Source: Tanypteryx hageni (Eukaryota; Arthropoda; Insecta; Odonata; Petaluridae). Taken from it: a stretch of 64,000 bases of DNA. Within the stretch, counting starts at the first letter, position 1, and the number at the start of each line of letters is the position of its first letter. The notes below the pieces were generated by a model that did not search any database, was not told the origin of the DNA, and saw nothing but the letters and a program-made list of their open reading frames with translations. The position numbers were made by a program, and so were the translations under genes. Shown piece after piece: positions 1 through 10,305 of the stretch. The DNA lies in the NCBI GenBank assembly GCA_028673005.1, contig CM054115.1, positions 60,390,907-60,454,906 on the forward strand, given 5' to 3'.

Positions 1-3000
1 AGAAAACACCCCCATAACGCGAGGCGTACGGTTCATCGCGGAGAATGGGAGTAGGGGTGAGGCACAAGCAGCGGAGAATTCGAAATGTGATCAATGTTAT
101 GCGGTAATTACCCGAATCCTACGGAAATTAAAGATTAGGTCCCTCGTGTTTACTTCGTTCTTGGCCAATTTCTGAGCATCTTCATCGTATTTTTGTTTGG
201 TTATGCGGTGTTTCTGTTTCTTGTGAAATCCGGAATATATAACCATAGGTTTGATAATTTGACCCAGCCACATGCAAAAATTGCTGTCTTCGAAATTTTG
301 AAAGATATCAATTCTTGATGCTCGATATAGCTCAGATATCTAATATTTTATTCAAAGCCAACATTTAGAAGAATTTACTCAAAACAACAAAAATACGCAA
401 TAACAAAAATATATTCTTCTTTAGATAATTATATGAAAGATATTTAGAATATTTTTACCGTTAACTTACGGGGAGAAGTAGAAAATAATTAAATTAAGTA
501 TTGAAGGGATAGATAATTAGGTCTTGCGAAAAAAGTCGTTGCATCCAGTATTAGCTTGCAAGCTCAGTTAACAGCATTTGGTAATTCATTACTACCTAAA
601 TCAGTCATTATCAATCAAAAATACTATCAATTTTTGCAATATATTCTTAATATTGTTTTACAAATGCAACACCGATCATCACCAAATGATTTAATCCGAT
701 TTAAATAAGTTTTCATGTATTTTAGGACAGTTTTGTCAACCTTCTCTGGCTGCATGCGGGTGAGAAGTGGTCGCTTGAAAGCAATGATTACATTACGTCT
801 TTGATGGGTAAATTGGTAGATTTCAATTAGTCACACGTTAAAGGTTAAATATCGCGGTCAACGCCCGAAGATTAATTCCAACGTTTTAGTCGTACTATCT
901 TAATTTGATGGTTTTAATCTGCGTTGAACAAATGATAGTTAGCTTTTTACCAAACAAAATCATAGCCACCTACAATAATCATTCTGAAATTATGGCCTGG
1001 CTATGTTGAATGCGAACTACCTTCACACAGAGAACCAAACAAATCCTACGGGTTAAAAAGTTTTATTTAGCCTAATTCCATTTAACTTAATTTTTTTCAT
1101 CCGACGTCCGAAATGGGTATGGAGGAATTCCGCTCAAACATAGCCATGCAAATGGGCCTGTAAAGGGAAAGGGTGTGAAATTTTTCCCCTTCGACTGGAC
1201 GTTTAGGAGGTGGAATTTGTCGCATTTAGTGCAGTGGTGGAGTGGGAAGAGAGAGAGAGGGAAAGAGGTGAACAAATGATGGGACTTCATTAAACCCTAC
1301 ATTATACCCCTTCTTTCTAATGCCTCCCTATCCTTCTCTTAGGCACCCACTACTGTTACCGTTTAACATTTCAAGCATGGGCACACAAGACGGGGAAGGA
1401 AGAAGGAAGGGGGCGCGGTAGAAAAATTGGGAAGAGGCGTGTTTTTACCGTCTGGCCTCGGAACGTTTTCACACCGGTCATAAGGGAGAAGGACCGCAGG
1501 GAATATAGTTAAAAATCTGATTTGGCCACCACATTACTTTCTCCATACCTGTAATATTTCTAAAAGTATCAAATAGGTTAAATGATAATAAATATTTTAA
1601 GGAACTTTGAGAAAAATTCAAAGACAACATAGAACTGAAATAAACTCAAACCGTAGCCTTCTGATACTGGATATAGCCAGGAAGCTCCAACAATTAAGAA
1701 AATAAAAAGGAGCGTTACTATGACGTAACGAAGCATAAAATGTTTACAATAGTCGCCGGTACGTGGTGTGGTTCTGGCAGCTAAAAATTAATTTTTAAGA
1801 TATAGATTGTAGAAAATTAAATTTCCTACAACTTTTATTTCAATATTTTTTACATTAATCAAATATTAAAGCAAATATTTAAAAAAAAACTGATAATTGA
1901 CAAGAGTAAACACCCACTTCCGGGTGACCGATTTTTACCAAAAACTAATTAGTTCTTTTGCCTTTAACAAAAATGTCTAATATAAAAATTTTTTATTGCG
2001 TTGACCCACAAAAATTCATCACATACACTTACACACAGACATCATCGAGAAAATGGTCAAGACGTTTTCAGGGGACCTCAAAACGTGCATTTCCGTTGAA
2101 ATCTCGAAATCGAATTTTTTCATGAAAACAATACTTTCCCCTGTAATACGTATGGAGAAAGTAAAAAGAGAGGGAAATAAATTTTCGTTGGGTGTTTTTC
2201 GGGTTGAAGGGAAGGGGACGTTTGTGTTTGAGAGAGAGAAAGTGCTTCAGCGTTTGTTTCTCTTCGTATAAGTACTTCATTTGCAGGGGTTTTTTAAAGT
2301 TTAAAAGTCTTATCGTTCGAGCTTATTGTGTATACAAGAGTTTTCTTTTCCTATCTTCATTGTTAAAATCATTTTTTTTTTCAAAGTGAATATGCGAGGA
2401 AGAAAAATGAAACTTATTTTAAACGATAAGATAAAACTCAAAAGAATCTTCTTAGAGAACAGGTATTTTACCTGCATTTAGAAAGTTTTAATTGGGTGGC
2501 AAAAACGACGATTGCGGTATTTGTTGACACTTTCGTAACCTGTTCAAGATTAAACAATAAGTATTAAAATTGAAATCTTTAATTTGTTTTCAACTTTAAT
2601 TCTATAGTTAATTCGTAACCAGTGTTAGTTAAAAATACATTTTCCTTTTCGAACCTAGTTACCGCTCGTGGAAAAGTGCATATCTTGATATTTAACCAAC
2701 CATTGTTTAGTGTAGTTATTTCACCGTTCTAAAAGGGACACGATTTTTTTTCTGTATTCTACGGGATGAAAAAAATCGCCGGAAGCCACCTGACCCAGAA
2801 AAACGTTTCTCGTTTCAGAATGCGCGCAAATTCTCTGCAATAAAATGTTAGCAGTTAAAGAGTTTTGTTTCTGTGACAATTTTCCTCGCGTAAATTAGGC
2901 TTAACGGACGTAAAAGCACGGATAAGTATGTACTATATAGAAAGGGTATAGAGTAAGAAATTAAAAATTGCACATAAAATTTGATACAAAAATTTAAGTG

Positions 3001-5185
3001 GCAGAAACAAAACTCTTAACATAGATAAATGTAAAAATAAATGTTTAAGGTAAAAGGTTTAAACTTCCAGTTTCTGCGAAAATGACTTCAAAAATCTTGA
3101 ACTAAAAATATAATATATTTAATAAACTACGGATGATATATTTTTACAAATCGGAGAGAAAATGCCACAAAGCAGTTCGTTTAGATGCTAAAAATGTTGT
3201 CTATGAATAATGCTGTACATGTCAAAGGATGAATAATTAATGGCAAAAAGAAAGTCATACATAGTCCATGTAATTTTCACAGGTCAGTCACGTGGTAAAT
3301 CACATAAAGTTCAACCCCCTCGATTTTAAAATCTGACGTTCTTTCTGTATTGGGCATCACCGTGAAGTATTTCCTCAGGAAATGTGTCAAACATGGAAGA
3401 AATACATTTACACTAATATATTTTGACCTTCAAACTTGCTACATTTAAATGCCACCTGATCTAAATTTAAAGCCCACGCAATTAATCATGAGAATGGCCA
3501 GCGCTGAAAAAAGCAAAGATTTGTACGCAACACTTTTTTTGAGGTAATAAAACATTCAACAAATTTCCTACAAATTTTCGGAATATCGTGTTATTCATAG
3601 AATTCGAAATAAATTTGTGACGCAAGGCAGAAGACCACTAGTGGGCATGTGAAGTTGCCATGTCGCGTTTTTCTAATTATAAATGTAGCTAAGAGAGAAT
3701 TGAAAAATTAACAATCACCTCACAACCGAAACTATTTTTTTCCAAATTCGCTATCAACAAACTAATAGTTCCAGACTATATTAAAATACGACATAGATAA
3801 ACGCAAAAAATGAAAAATTGCCTGACCTTATTTTAAAGACAACCATTTCTATTGGAAGAAGCGTTAGATAGCAGCACATGAGTCACCGCCATGGGAAAAC
3901 AAACGTTATTTTTTTCTTTTTCGGGGACGCAAAAAATACAACTAACTGATACACGTTTCACAAACATCCGTTTCCAAAACAGAATACAAATCTCCCACGA
4001 CGATGTCCCTTGTTGCCTGACAAACTGTCATCCATCTTGGCTAAAACATTGCGGTATTCGAACCCGGCACGTCTGACTGGCAGCGAGGCGAAAATAAGTA
4101 CTCGTGATACGTTTGTCGACGACAGCTGACGCCATTAGCGCCTTTGTTCATTGCGAAGCTACGAACAAAAGAAAGGTTCGAAGAGACGAAAAAAGTTTGA
4201 GGGAGCGAGAGCGACGTAATGCGGTGGCGTATTGAACTAATGAGTGCTTTCTTCCTGCTCGACAATTGTTTGTGCATACAAAATAAAACCGTAAGGACAA
4301 ACATGCGCCATTTTTTGCACATCATTTCCGTAGCTTTCAGCCTTCAAGTGCTTCCTCTAAAAGGTAATTTTTCATTTTATCGAACATAACCAGACGTACC
4401 ATTTCATAAAATGATCGGTATGACTTTGCAGTTCTCTCCCTCTGATGAAAAGCACGAAGAAACGTTGCATTTACATTCGTTTACACATATATTTTATATA
4501 ATCTACGAGCGTAATGATTTTTTAGAGGAGAATGCATCAAGCGCAAACGGTAAAAATGTTCACGCAACGCTGTCAAATGCTCGCGAACCACGACGCATTT
4601 TGAATTTTTATTTTTTTCCAGAAGATTGAAAATAACGGACCAGAAATAATTCATTCATAAATACTTTTTCTGCTGAACTGGAAACTCTAACCCGATCTTC
4701 TCTCCGCGAAACAACAATTTCCATTTTCACCGGTTTTTCCCTTTCTCTCGACGTCCAACCGCGCGGACCCGAAACAAATGACAATCGCATTCATTCGCGT
4801 CCACGCGAAAAGGGGCGAGAGTTACCTGATGCGGGACCATTCTTTCCTAACTGCATCGAGGGGAAATCCCCGGATAAACACCCTTTCGAAATAAAGTTGC
4901 AGCTACGTGCTCACATCTCAACCGGGGTTAAAAATAAAAATAACGCCCACACTTGAAATTCAAAGCATTCCACAATCTCTTCACACATCCATTGAACGAT
5001 CGCTTTAATAAAAAAACAGTGGCATTCATTTATGATGCTATTACCCGTCAGTTCAAACAAGTTGAAAACGAACGAATGATGAATATCCTCGTACAGGTAC
5101 AATTCCCTAGCATATTCGTCGAACAAATCTAAAATTCTTTTTATTAACATTGCCACTTTTAATGCAATTTAAACCACCCAATTTA
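1..5185. other. AT-rich DNA without recognisable genes
   Basis: No reading frame here has domain-like composition; those present are short and in low-complexity or random-looking sequence. GC rises modestly near 1100-1500 and 4050-4900, where small purine- or pyrimidine-rich patches occur. I see no transposon ends, tRNA or convincing splice-bounded exon. The stretch is best taken as intergenic or intronic. Confidence 0.5.
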
Positions 5186-5461
5186 CCGATTTCCTCGGAA
5201 CCAACTTATTCCGGTCAATCGGATATTACGATTTATAGATATGCCTATTTTCACCTACCACACCTGGAAAAAGTAAAGAAAATAAGAAACACACTTCAAG
5301 AAAAGTCTTACGTCGTTACAGCTTACTGCATATTAATATACTTATATAGTAAAGAACAAGTTAGTACCTTGCACATGCATATGCAAAATGTAGTCAAAAT
5401 AAAGATACTCTTAATTTATAACTTTTACAAATTCCGGATAATCGAATCTCCGGTTAATCGG
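5186..5461. mobile_element. Possible pogo/Tigger-like MITE
   Basis: The left end reads CCGATTTCCTCGGAACC. The right end, reverse-complemented, reads CCGATTAACCGGAGATTCG. Both run on to a TTATYCCGG-like block, giving imperfect inverted ends of about 28 bp. A TA dinucleotide flanks each side (5184-5185 and 5462-5463), as expected for Tc1/mariner/pogo insertion. The cggataatcg/ccggttaatcgg wording resembles pogo-type termini, whose ends often carry GATTATCCG. No transposase is present, and 276 bp suits a non-autonomous copy. The ends are diverged, so chance similarity is possible. Confidence 0.35.
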
Positions 5462-5463
5462 TA

Positions 5464-6053
5464 GCCCACCTTATATCCTTTAGAGCTAATCCACTTTAAG
5501 CATTTTTACCGACCAAAAAAGTTAGCGACCACGGGCTAAAACGCGAAAAAAGCGAGGAGTGATACGACATATATTCCGCGAAAAACTCGTCATCAATGTT
5601 TTCGTGCACGTAGGTACTCGAAAAGAGATATAACGTAATAATGCAAGAGTGAATAATGGACGGGAAGCGCGGATGGAAAAAACACGCGATAAATATGCAT
5701 AACGGCTGCAACGAGTAAAGTAGGTAGGCAGTCGCTTTGTTTCGCGCGCTCGCACGTGATTCCTCTTTTTTCGTCCTTCACATGTTATTTTTTCCGCGGA
5801 GGAAAAAAACGCCGCGAATCCGTTGGAGTGGGAGGAGAGAGGTAGGAGACTCAAACTTAAACAGACCCGAGCGTTTTGGGAGCTCTCTCTGCATGCAGGG
5901 AATTGAGGTTTTAGTACACACTGGTGGGAGTTGTATATTACTTTAAATTTTTACAGAGGTGGGTGTTAGGGTGGGTTTAGACGAGTTGGTTTGGTGTGAG
6001 TGAGGTATTTTCAAGGTATTTCTGCTCGCGTGCTGGTGCTGGTACCGCCACTG
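5464..6053. other. GC-elevated, CpG-containing stretch upstream of a possible signal exon
   Basis: Between about 5520 and 5900 the DNA is richer in CpG than its surroundings (gcgcgctcgcacg near 5740) and includes a G/A-rich patch and a gcatgc palindrome near 5892. Short frames exist on both strands but none looks like protein. If the mini-exon at 6054 is real, this would be its promoter or 5' leader; the sequence itself does not prove that. Confidence 0.25.
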
Positions 6054-6086
6054 ATGCTGGTGCTCCTATTGTGCCTAGCGACGGAG
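6054..6086 (+). CDS. Possible first coding mini-exon with signal-peptide-like start
   Basis: An ATG opens the eleven-codon segment MLVLLLCLATE, which ends in phase 0 directly before GAG|GTAATT, a fair splice donor. The residues before the ATG in the same frame are also Leu/Val-rich (LVLVPP), but a stop lies upstream and there is no earlier ATG. The composition is that of the hydrophobic core of a secretion signal, and such cores often sit on a short first coding exon. It lies 3.9 kb upstream of the agrin-like exon on the same strand. However, that exon needs a phase-1 donor and this one is phase 0, so at least one more exon would have to lie between them. The underlying DNA is an imperfect tgctgg repeat, so chance Leu codons are a real alternative. 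Confidence 0.25.
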
Positions 6087-7378
6087 GTAATTAGCAAGCC
6101 GTGTGTGGCCCACACTAACAATAAGAGGGGAGGAGTAGGGGTAAAATGGGTGGCGAAGAAAAGTTGGTGGCGATAATCAAAAGTGTTCTGCGGCGCTGGT
6201 TAAAAGGGTAGAAAAGCATTCCATTCTTTTTGTGGAGCAAGAGGGAATAGGGAGGAGAAAAAATTACGAGCGGAACCCAGAATGAACTCCATTTTGTCCT
6301 CCCTCTACCACGCTATTTACCCAAGCCTCCGTTTTACTTTCCCTCCCTTCGCTAAATCCTTCCTTTTTCAAAAACTCCCCTCAAACCTAGAGAAATCTGT
6401 CTTGTAATTGGAATTGAAGGCATTATATTTTAATTTTTCCTAACGGATTGAGACGGTTTTTGTTTCGGAAGTAAAAAAACGTGGTGGAATTTTTATTAAT
6501 ACATTCTCCGTTTTCCTACAATATATCCTACCTAAAATACTCTATTTTCCTTGCGCCTGTAACTTTCCGGTTCATTTGATATCGCTTTGTATGACAGAGT
6601 ATGACAGGAAAAAATGATGGAGGAAGGACGGTTAATTTTTCGTGGCTTGATCGCAAAGAGATAACTGCTATAGGGTAATTTTTGAGAGAGGTTCTATGAT
6701 GGCTGAAAAAATGGGTACTGTTTTCGGCACGAAGAAATAAAACACTCGAGAGCTAAAATACGCACGCAGCTTCTCACGGCACACTAGCACGCTATTAAGC
6801 GTGTTACCGGTACAGATTTTTAGCGGGATGCCTCGTAAAGATTCGATGCTATCGTTTTGCGTTCGTCCCCGCGATGCGTTTTTTATCGCTGAAAGGCAGA
6901 TTACGTTGTACGTTTATTTCTCAGAGAAGAAAATGTCTTAATAGTAGCAGGATGTTGTAATGTAAATAGAGCGCTTCCGGTTCTTTATACTTTCAATGTA
7001 TTTTGAAATGAACTCGCGATGGATTTTACAATAAAATCAGCAATTGTAAAAATGGGTTTCAATACCTTATGCGATTTGACATAATGCATAAGAGATCACG
7101 TAAAAATCGAAAACGCAAGTTTATTTTTGGGGAGTTATTATAATTTTACAGCAATACAAGAAGCCACGGCAACTATATTTTTCATTGTAATATTAAACAA
7201 AATAATTTTGGAAATTGAGGACGTCAGCTCTTGTATATCAATCAACCCTGAATTAAAAAATTGTTGCCTGAGAATATAAACTAAAAATCTTATCGTTGAA
7301 TAATTCCGCGTTTTTTATATTGTGAAGAACATTTTAGGCCTGTTTAGTACAGCAGCTCACTTTTCCAACGACTAAAAT
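6087..7378. other. Intron-like stretch, no gene seen
   Basis: Mixed AT-rich sequence with a moderately GC-rich patch at about 6760-6900. No transposon end, domain-like ORF or RNA gene was recognised. Confidence 0.4.
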
Positions 7379-7703
7379 AAACCTTATTCGGATGGAGGTG
7401 GCGGAGTGGCTTTCCACGCAGCGGTCTCAGGTTCGAATCCGGTGGAGGTCGGATTTTTCCATCTGGGATTGTCCAGTCCCCTACTTTTGTGATTTGAGGA
7501 GACCGCGCAACTCAGCGCTCCGTTCTTCGGAAGGGACGTTAAGCATTTGGCTCCCTAGGTGCTCTTCGTTAAGAGTAGGCTAATGCCGGCACCGGGTCTC
7601 CCTCCTCGCTTGTGAGTGTGTTAGGTAGGGAAGAAGTTATGGCTATAGTAATCCAAGAGGTTGATTTGCGAGAAATACAAACCAACAACAAACCTTCTAT
7701 TCG
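7379..7703 (+). repeat. tRNA-derived SINE, copy 1, with imperfect target duplication
   Basis: The head carries RNA polymerase III signals: an A-box-like TGGCGGAGTGG near 7400 and a B box GGTTCGAATCC at about 7431. A body of about 250 bp follows, including ccttcggaagggacgttaag and gctcttcgttaagagtaggc. The tail reads gagaaatacaaaccaacaac. The same body and tail recur, reversed, at 17961-18272. Flanks aaaccttattcg (from 7379) and aaaccttctattcg (7690-7703) look like a target duplication with a 2-nt slip, so the SINE itself spans about 7392-7689. Relative to copy 2, about 20 nt are missing from the tRNA-like head between the A and B boxes, so this copy is probably inactive. Confidence 0.85.
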
Positions 7704-8477
7704 ATAATACGATTAAATTCCGAGCTCAAAGCTAGAAAATCTGTTTGTGTTAAATAAATGATTTATTGATTGATTAATCCTTAATTAGAAAAAAACGACA
7801 ATTTAAAATATCATACACGGTTTCCCGATAGCAATAAAATTGCGGAAAGAACCCTGCTGAAATTGAACCCATCGACTTTGGAGAAGAAATAAAATGTGTG
7901 CAACCACTTAGAGAAATTAAAAACGTTTGCTGCAAGAATCGTCTGTCTACATAGCTCATGTGGTTAAGAAAAGGTCCTACATTTTCGTAAGCGTTTCGTA
8001 TAGCGATTACAACAACATTTATAACTAGTATCATTTCACTAAAGACTCATTCAGTAAACTCCTGGGTTAAACAATTTGGCATTTATAAATAAATTCGGTT
8101 CTAAATTTACGAAAATTTATTTTAAAATATTATTGAAATCTTTCATTGTTAACAATTATTATTTCCCTGAAAGATGATTTTCTAAATTAAGGATTTAAAA
8201 TTTCATCAACCACGGCAATTACTAATTAATTTCTTTGAATGGTTGCTCCAATAAAATTAGTCATATACCAGTTTTACAAGCTTATTTTATTACTGAGCTC
8301 AGCACATGACTGAAAATTAATCAAAAGTCGAAAAAATAAGTACCTACTTATTCAGGTATTTCCGACAGAGATTGGTTTTTCACTGCCTTCTTATATGATA
8401 TAGTCAATTGTTTTGGTCGTTACTTTGTAGAAATCCATAATTCAAAATTAAAGTAACTTGGTAAAATTTCTGCAATA
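7704..8477. other. AT-rich spacer
   Basis: No protein-like frame. Around 7755 there is a small attta/tgatt repeat-rich patch. I see nothing else I can support. Confidence 0.4.
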
Positions 8478-8760
8478 CTTTTATTAGGTGGACTCGATCT
8501 AGATTTCAACGCTTTGCGTCATCATCAGGAGTAATAAAATAGCATAAACCGAGGGCTTATATACCAGGTTATATGAGGGGAGGTTACTTAAAAACTGGGC
8601 CCACGGGAGAGAGGAAGGTGATTGGGTGAGGAGTAGGCGGAGTCGTAGGGGTTCTTTAGGAAACTAGCAGGAGGGGGCATATGGAGTGGATATCAAGGAA
8701 GGGGGAGTGGGTAGATCACAAAAAGTCGTTAACTACATTATGGCCACTTTTAACAGCAGA
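8400..8760 (-). mobile_element. Probable Penelope-like retroelement terminal fragment
   Basis: The hammerhead-like motif sits between a minus-strand C-rich upstream stretch (8560-8700) and a downstream AT-rich stretch. This layout resembles the terminal repeats of Penelope-like elements. No reverse transcriptase or GIY-YIG endonuclease frame is visible, so this would be a solo terminal repeat or a truncated copy. Boundaries are approximate and the family call rests mainly on the motif. Confidence 0.35.
8481..8537 (-). ncRNA. Hammerhead ribozyme-like motif, Penelope-like element type
   Basis: On the minus strand the core CUGATGA (8528-8522) is followed by one unpaired T, then a hairpin GACGC-AAA-GCGTT (8520-8508), then GAAA (8507-8504). 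Next come ATC-TA-GAT as a minimal stem III and a C at the cleavage position (8496). GAGT (8495-8492) then pairs with ACTC (8532-8529) just before the core as stem I. After a 6-nt one-sided bulge, AATAA pairs with TTATT to extend stem I. All invariant hammerhead core bases are present. The extra T after the core and the three-pair stem III are deviations. Hammerheads with very short stem III are known in terminal repeats of Penelope-like retroelements and can act as dimers. Activity is inferred, not shown. Confidence 0.55.
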
Positions 8761-9526
8761 AACTATTTCTAAAATTTCCAAGGCATTAAGCAAGTGGTCC
8801 TTATTTTCACACTATTGGAAATATCTAAGATAACTCCGTAGTTTTTCATTTTTTATACTCGAGCGCTTATTTGTGAATTTATATAGCGGTTTGATTCTCT
8901 GCACGTCTACCTGAAGTCAAGGAAAAATTAAACCACGCGTGAACTCGATATTTATTTCCACAATAATCACACGTAAAGCTACTAAAAACCTTTTTTTTAT
9001 CCCCCTTATAAATCCGCTCTTCTTGATTCGTGTCTCCGTCACGTATCTTATCTCCTTTGCACCTCGACCTCTCCCATCAGGACGGTTATTCTTGCGATCT
9101 GTCGCAGCCACCTCGGTTCTAACCCATCGTGTTTGCTCCAAGGCCTTCCTCCACAGACTTCGCGCTTCACTCTGCGACCGCATGACGACGGCGCCGTCTG
9201 CTGGAGCCGGAATAGCTTTTACTAGCGCGACGCGATACCCACGGTAAGTAGGAGACGGGTCTGGCAGAAATGCTCCTTCGGATATTCTCCCCTTGTACTT
9301 CCTGACCTATATTTCAATTCTTTAGACACGTGAAGCGCTCGGAATTTGCTAACGTAGATGCGTAATGTTAATTCTACGTATTTCGTCCAAAGATTTGTGG
9401 TTTAGGTTTTTTATAACTTGACTATAAGTTGACATTATTTTTTAATTTCAAAATTTTTTTTAAATGCACTATTTACACATTGTAGAAATGGTAATTATTT
9501 TTCCCCTAAACTTTATGAAACTTACA

Positions 9527-9597
9527 AGCTATTCATTGCACTACCTCTTAGATATCCATTGCGTGTATACAAGAGGGAATCAGCAGGTTGTAAAAAA
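9527..9597 (+). repeat. 71-bp dispersed repeat, copy 1
   Basis: The segment beginning agctattcattgcactacc and ending cagcaggttgtaaaaaa recurs in the same orientation at 54373-54443. By hand count it differs at about seven positions, mostly C/T transitions. Similarity stops at or just before the A-run on the right. An A-ending unit suggests the 3' end of a retroposed element, but there is no tRNA-like head here, so the family is unknown. Confidence 0.7.
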
Positions 9598-10008
9598 TTG
9601 TATAATTTGTACTATTGCACCTTGTGGGCACGTTGTAGGCTCTAGTTACTAGTTAGTAAAATTAGATTCTATATTCGCTTCATCACCCTGTAAGCCGTAT
9701 GAGGACCACGAGAGAATTTTATGCGGCACACCAATCAATGATGAAAAAGCAATTGATTTGCCTTCATAAAATTGCGTAACGCAAAATTATCACTGCAACA
9801 CGTATGCTATTCAGTTTATTCGTCCCTGGGATACATAAAATTATTTTACTGTGCAAATCACGGAAATAAGTTATAATGCTTTTCTTTCAGGCAAATGAAG
9901 ATTTGTTTCAACATTTAATAATCTAAAATCAACTACTTTCCTAAATGATTAATTAATTAATCTTATACGTAAAATGGTTCTAAATTAATCATTTTTATAT
10001 TTTTTTAG

Positions 10009-10305
10009 AACCGTGCGAGAAGACGTTCTGCCCATTCGGAGCAATCTGCGAAAGCGACGGAGGTGAGGGTCGATGCCGGTGCCCCGACGAGGAAGAATGC
10101 CCCCCTCCTCTGCCCCCGCCGTCCCACGCCCTTGCACCAGCAGCGTCGCCCCCGGATTCAAGGATCCTCGGCCCGCCTCCAGGTCACATCTCGACCCAGG
10201 TGTGCGGCACGGACGGAGAGACATATGCGAGCGAGTGCCTACTGCGCGTGCGCGCTTGCCGACGTCCGCAGCTGCGCCTGCGCCCTGCCCATGCTGGTCC
10301 TTGTG
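10009..10305 (+). CDS. Agrin-like follistatin/Kazal domain exon
   Basis: A T-rich tract and AG at 10007-10008 precede the exon, and TGTG|GTGAGT follows it. It has 98 whole codons plus split codons at both ends, so both boundaries are phase 1, the usual layout for a mobile extracellular module. Ten cysteines (exon residues 2, 7, 13, 22, 24, 30, 65, 76, 83, 98) match the follistatin-EGF plus Kazal pattern. Landmarks are PCEKTFCPFGAIC, then VCGTDGETYASEC, and finally a terminal HAGPC. These are typical of agrin-type heparan-sulfate proteoglycans of basement membranes and synapses. Between C30 and C65 lies a Pro/Ala-rich linker of 34 residues, far longer than the usual eight or so. The exon is clearly more GC-rich than its flanks. 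Testican- or follistatin-like proteins are alternatives, but the HxGPC end and ACxxQ-like spacing fit agrin best. The rest of the gene was not found. Confidence 0.85.

Noticed and set aside
7392..7450. A functional tRNA gene
   Set aside because: A and B boxes are present, but no complete cloverleaf forms and the sequence continues as a SINE body found at a second locus.
8917..9247. Open frames on both strands ending near a good donor CACG|GTAAGTAGG at about 9242
   Set aside because: There is no cysteine pattern, known domain or convincing acceptor; it may be part of a repeat.
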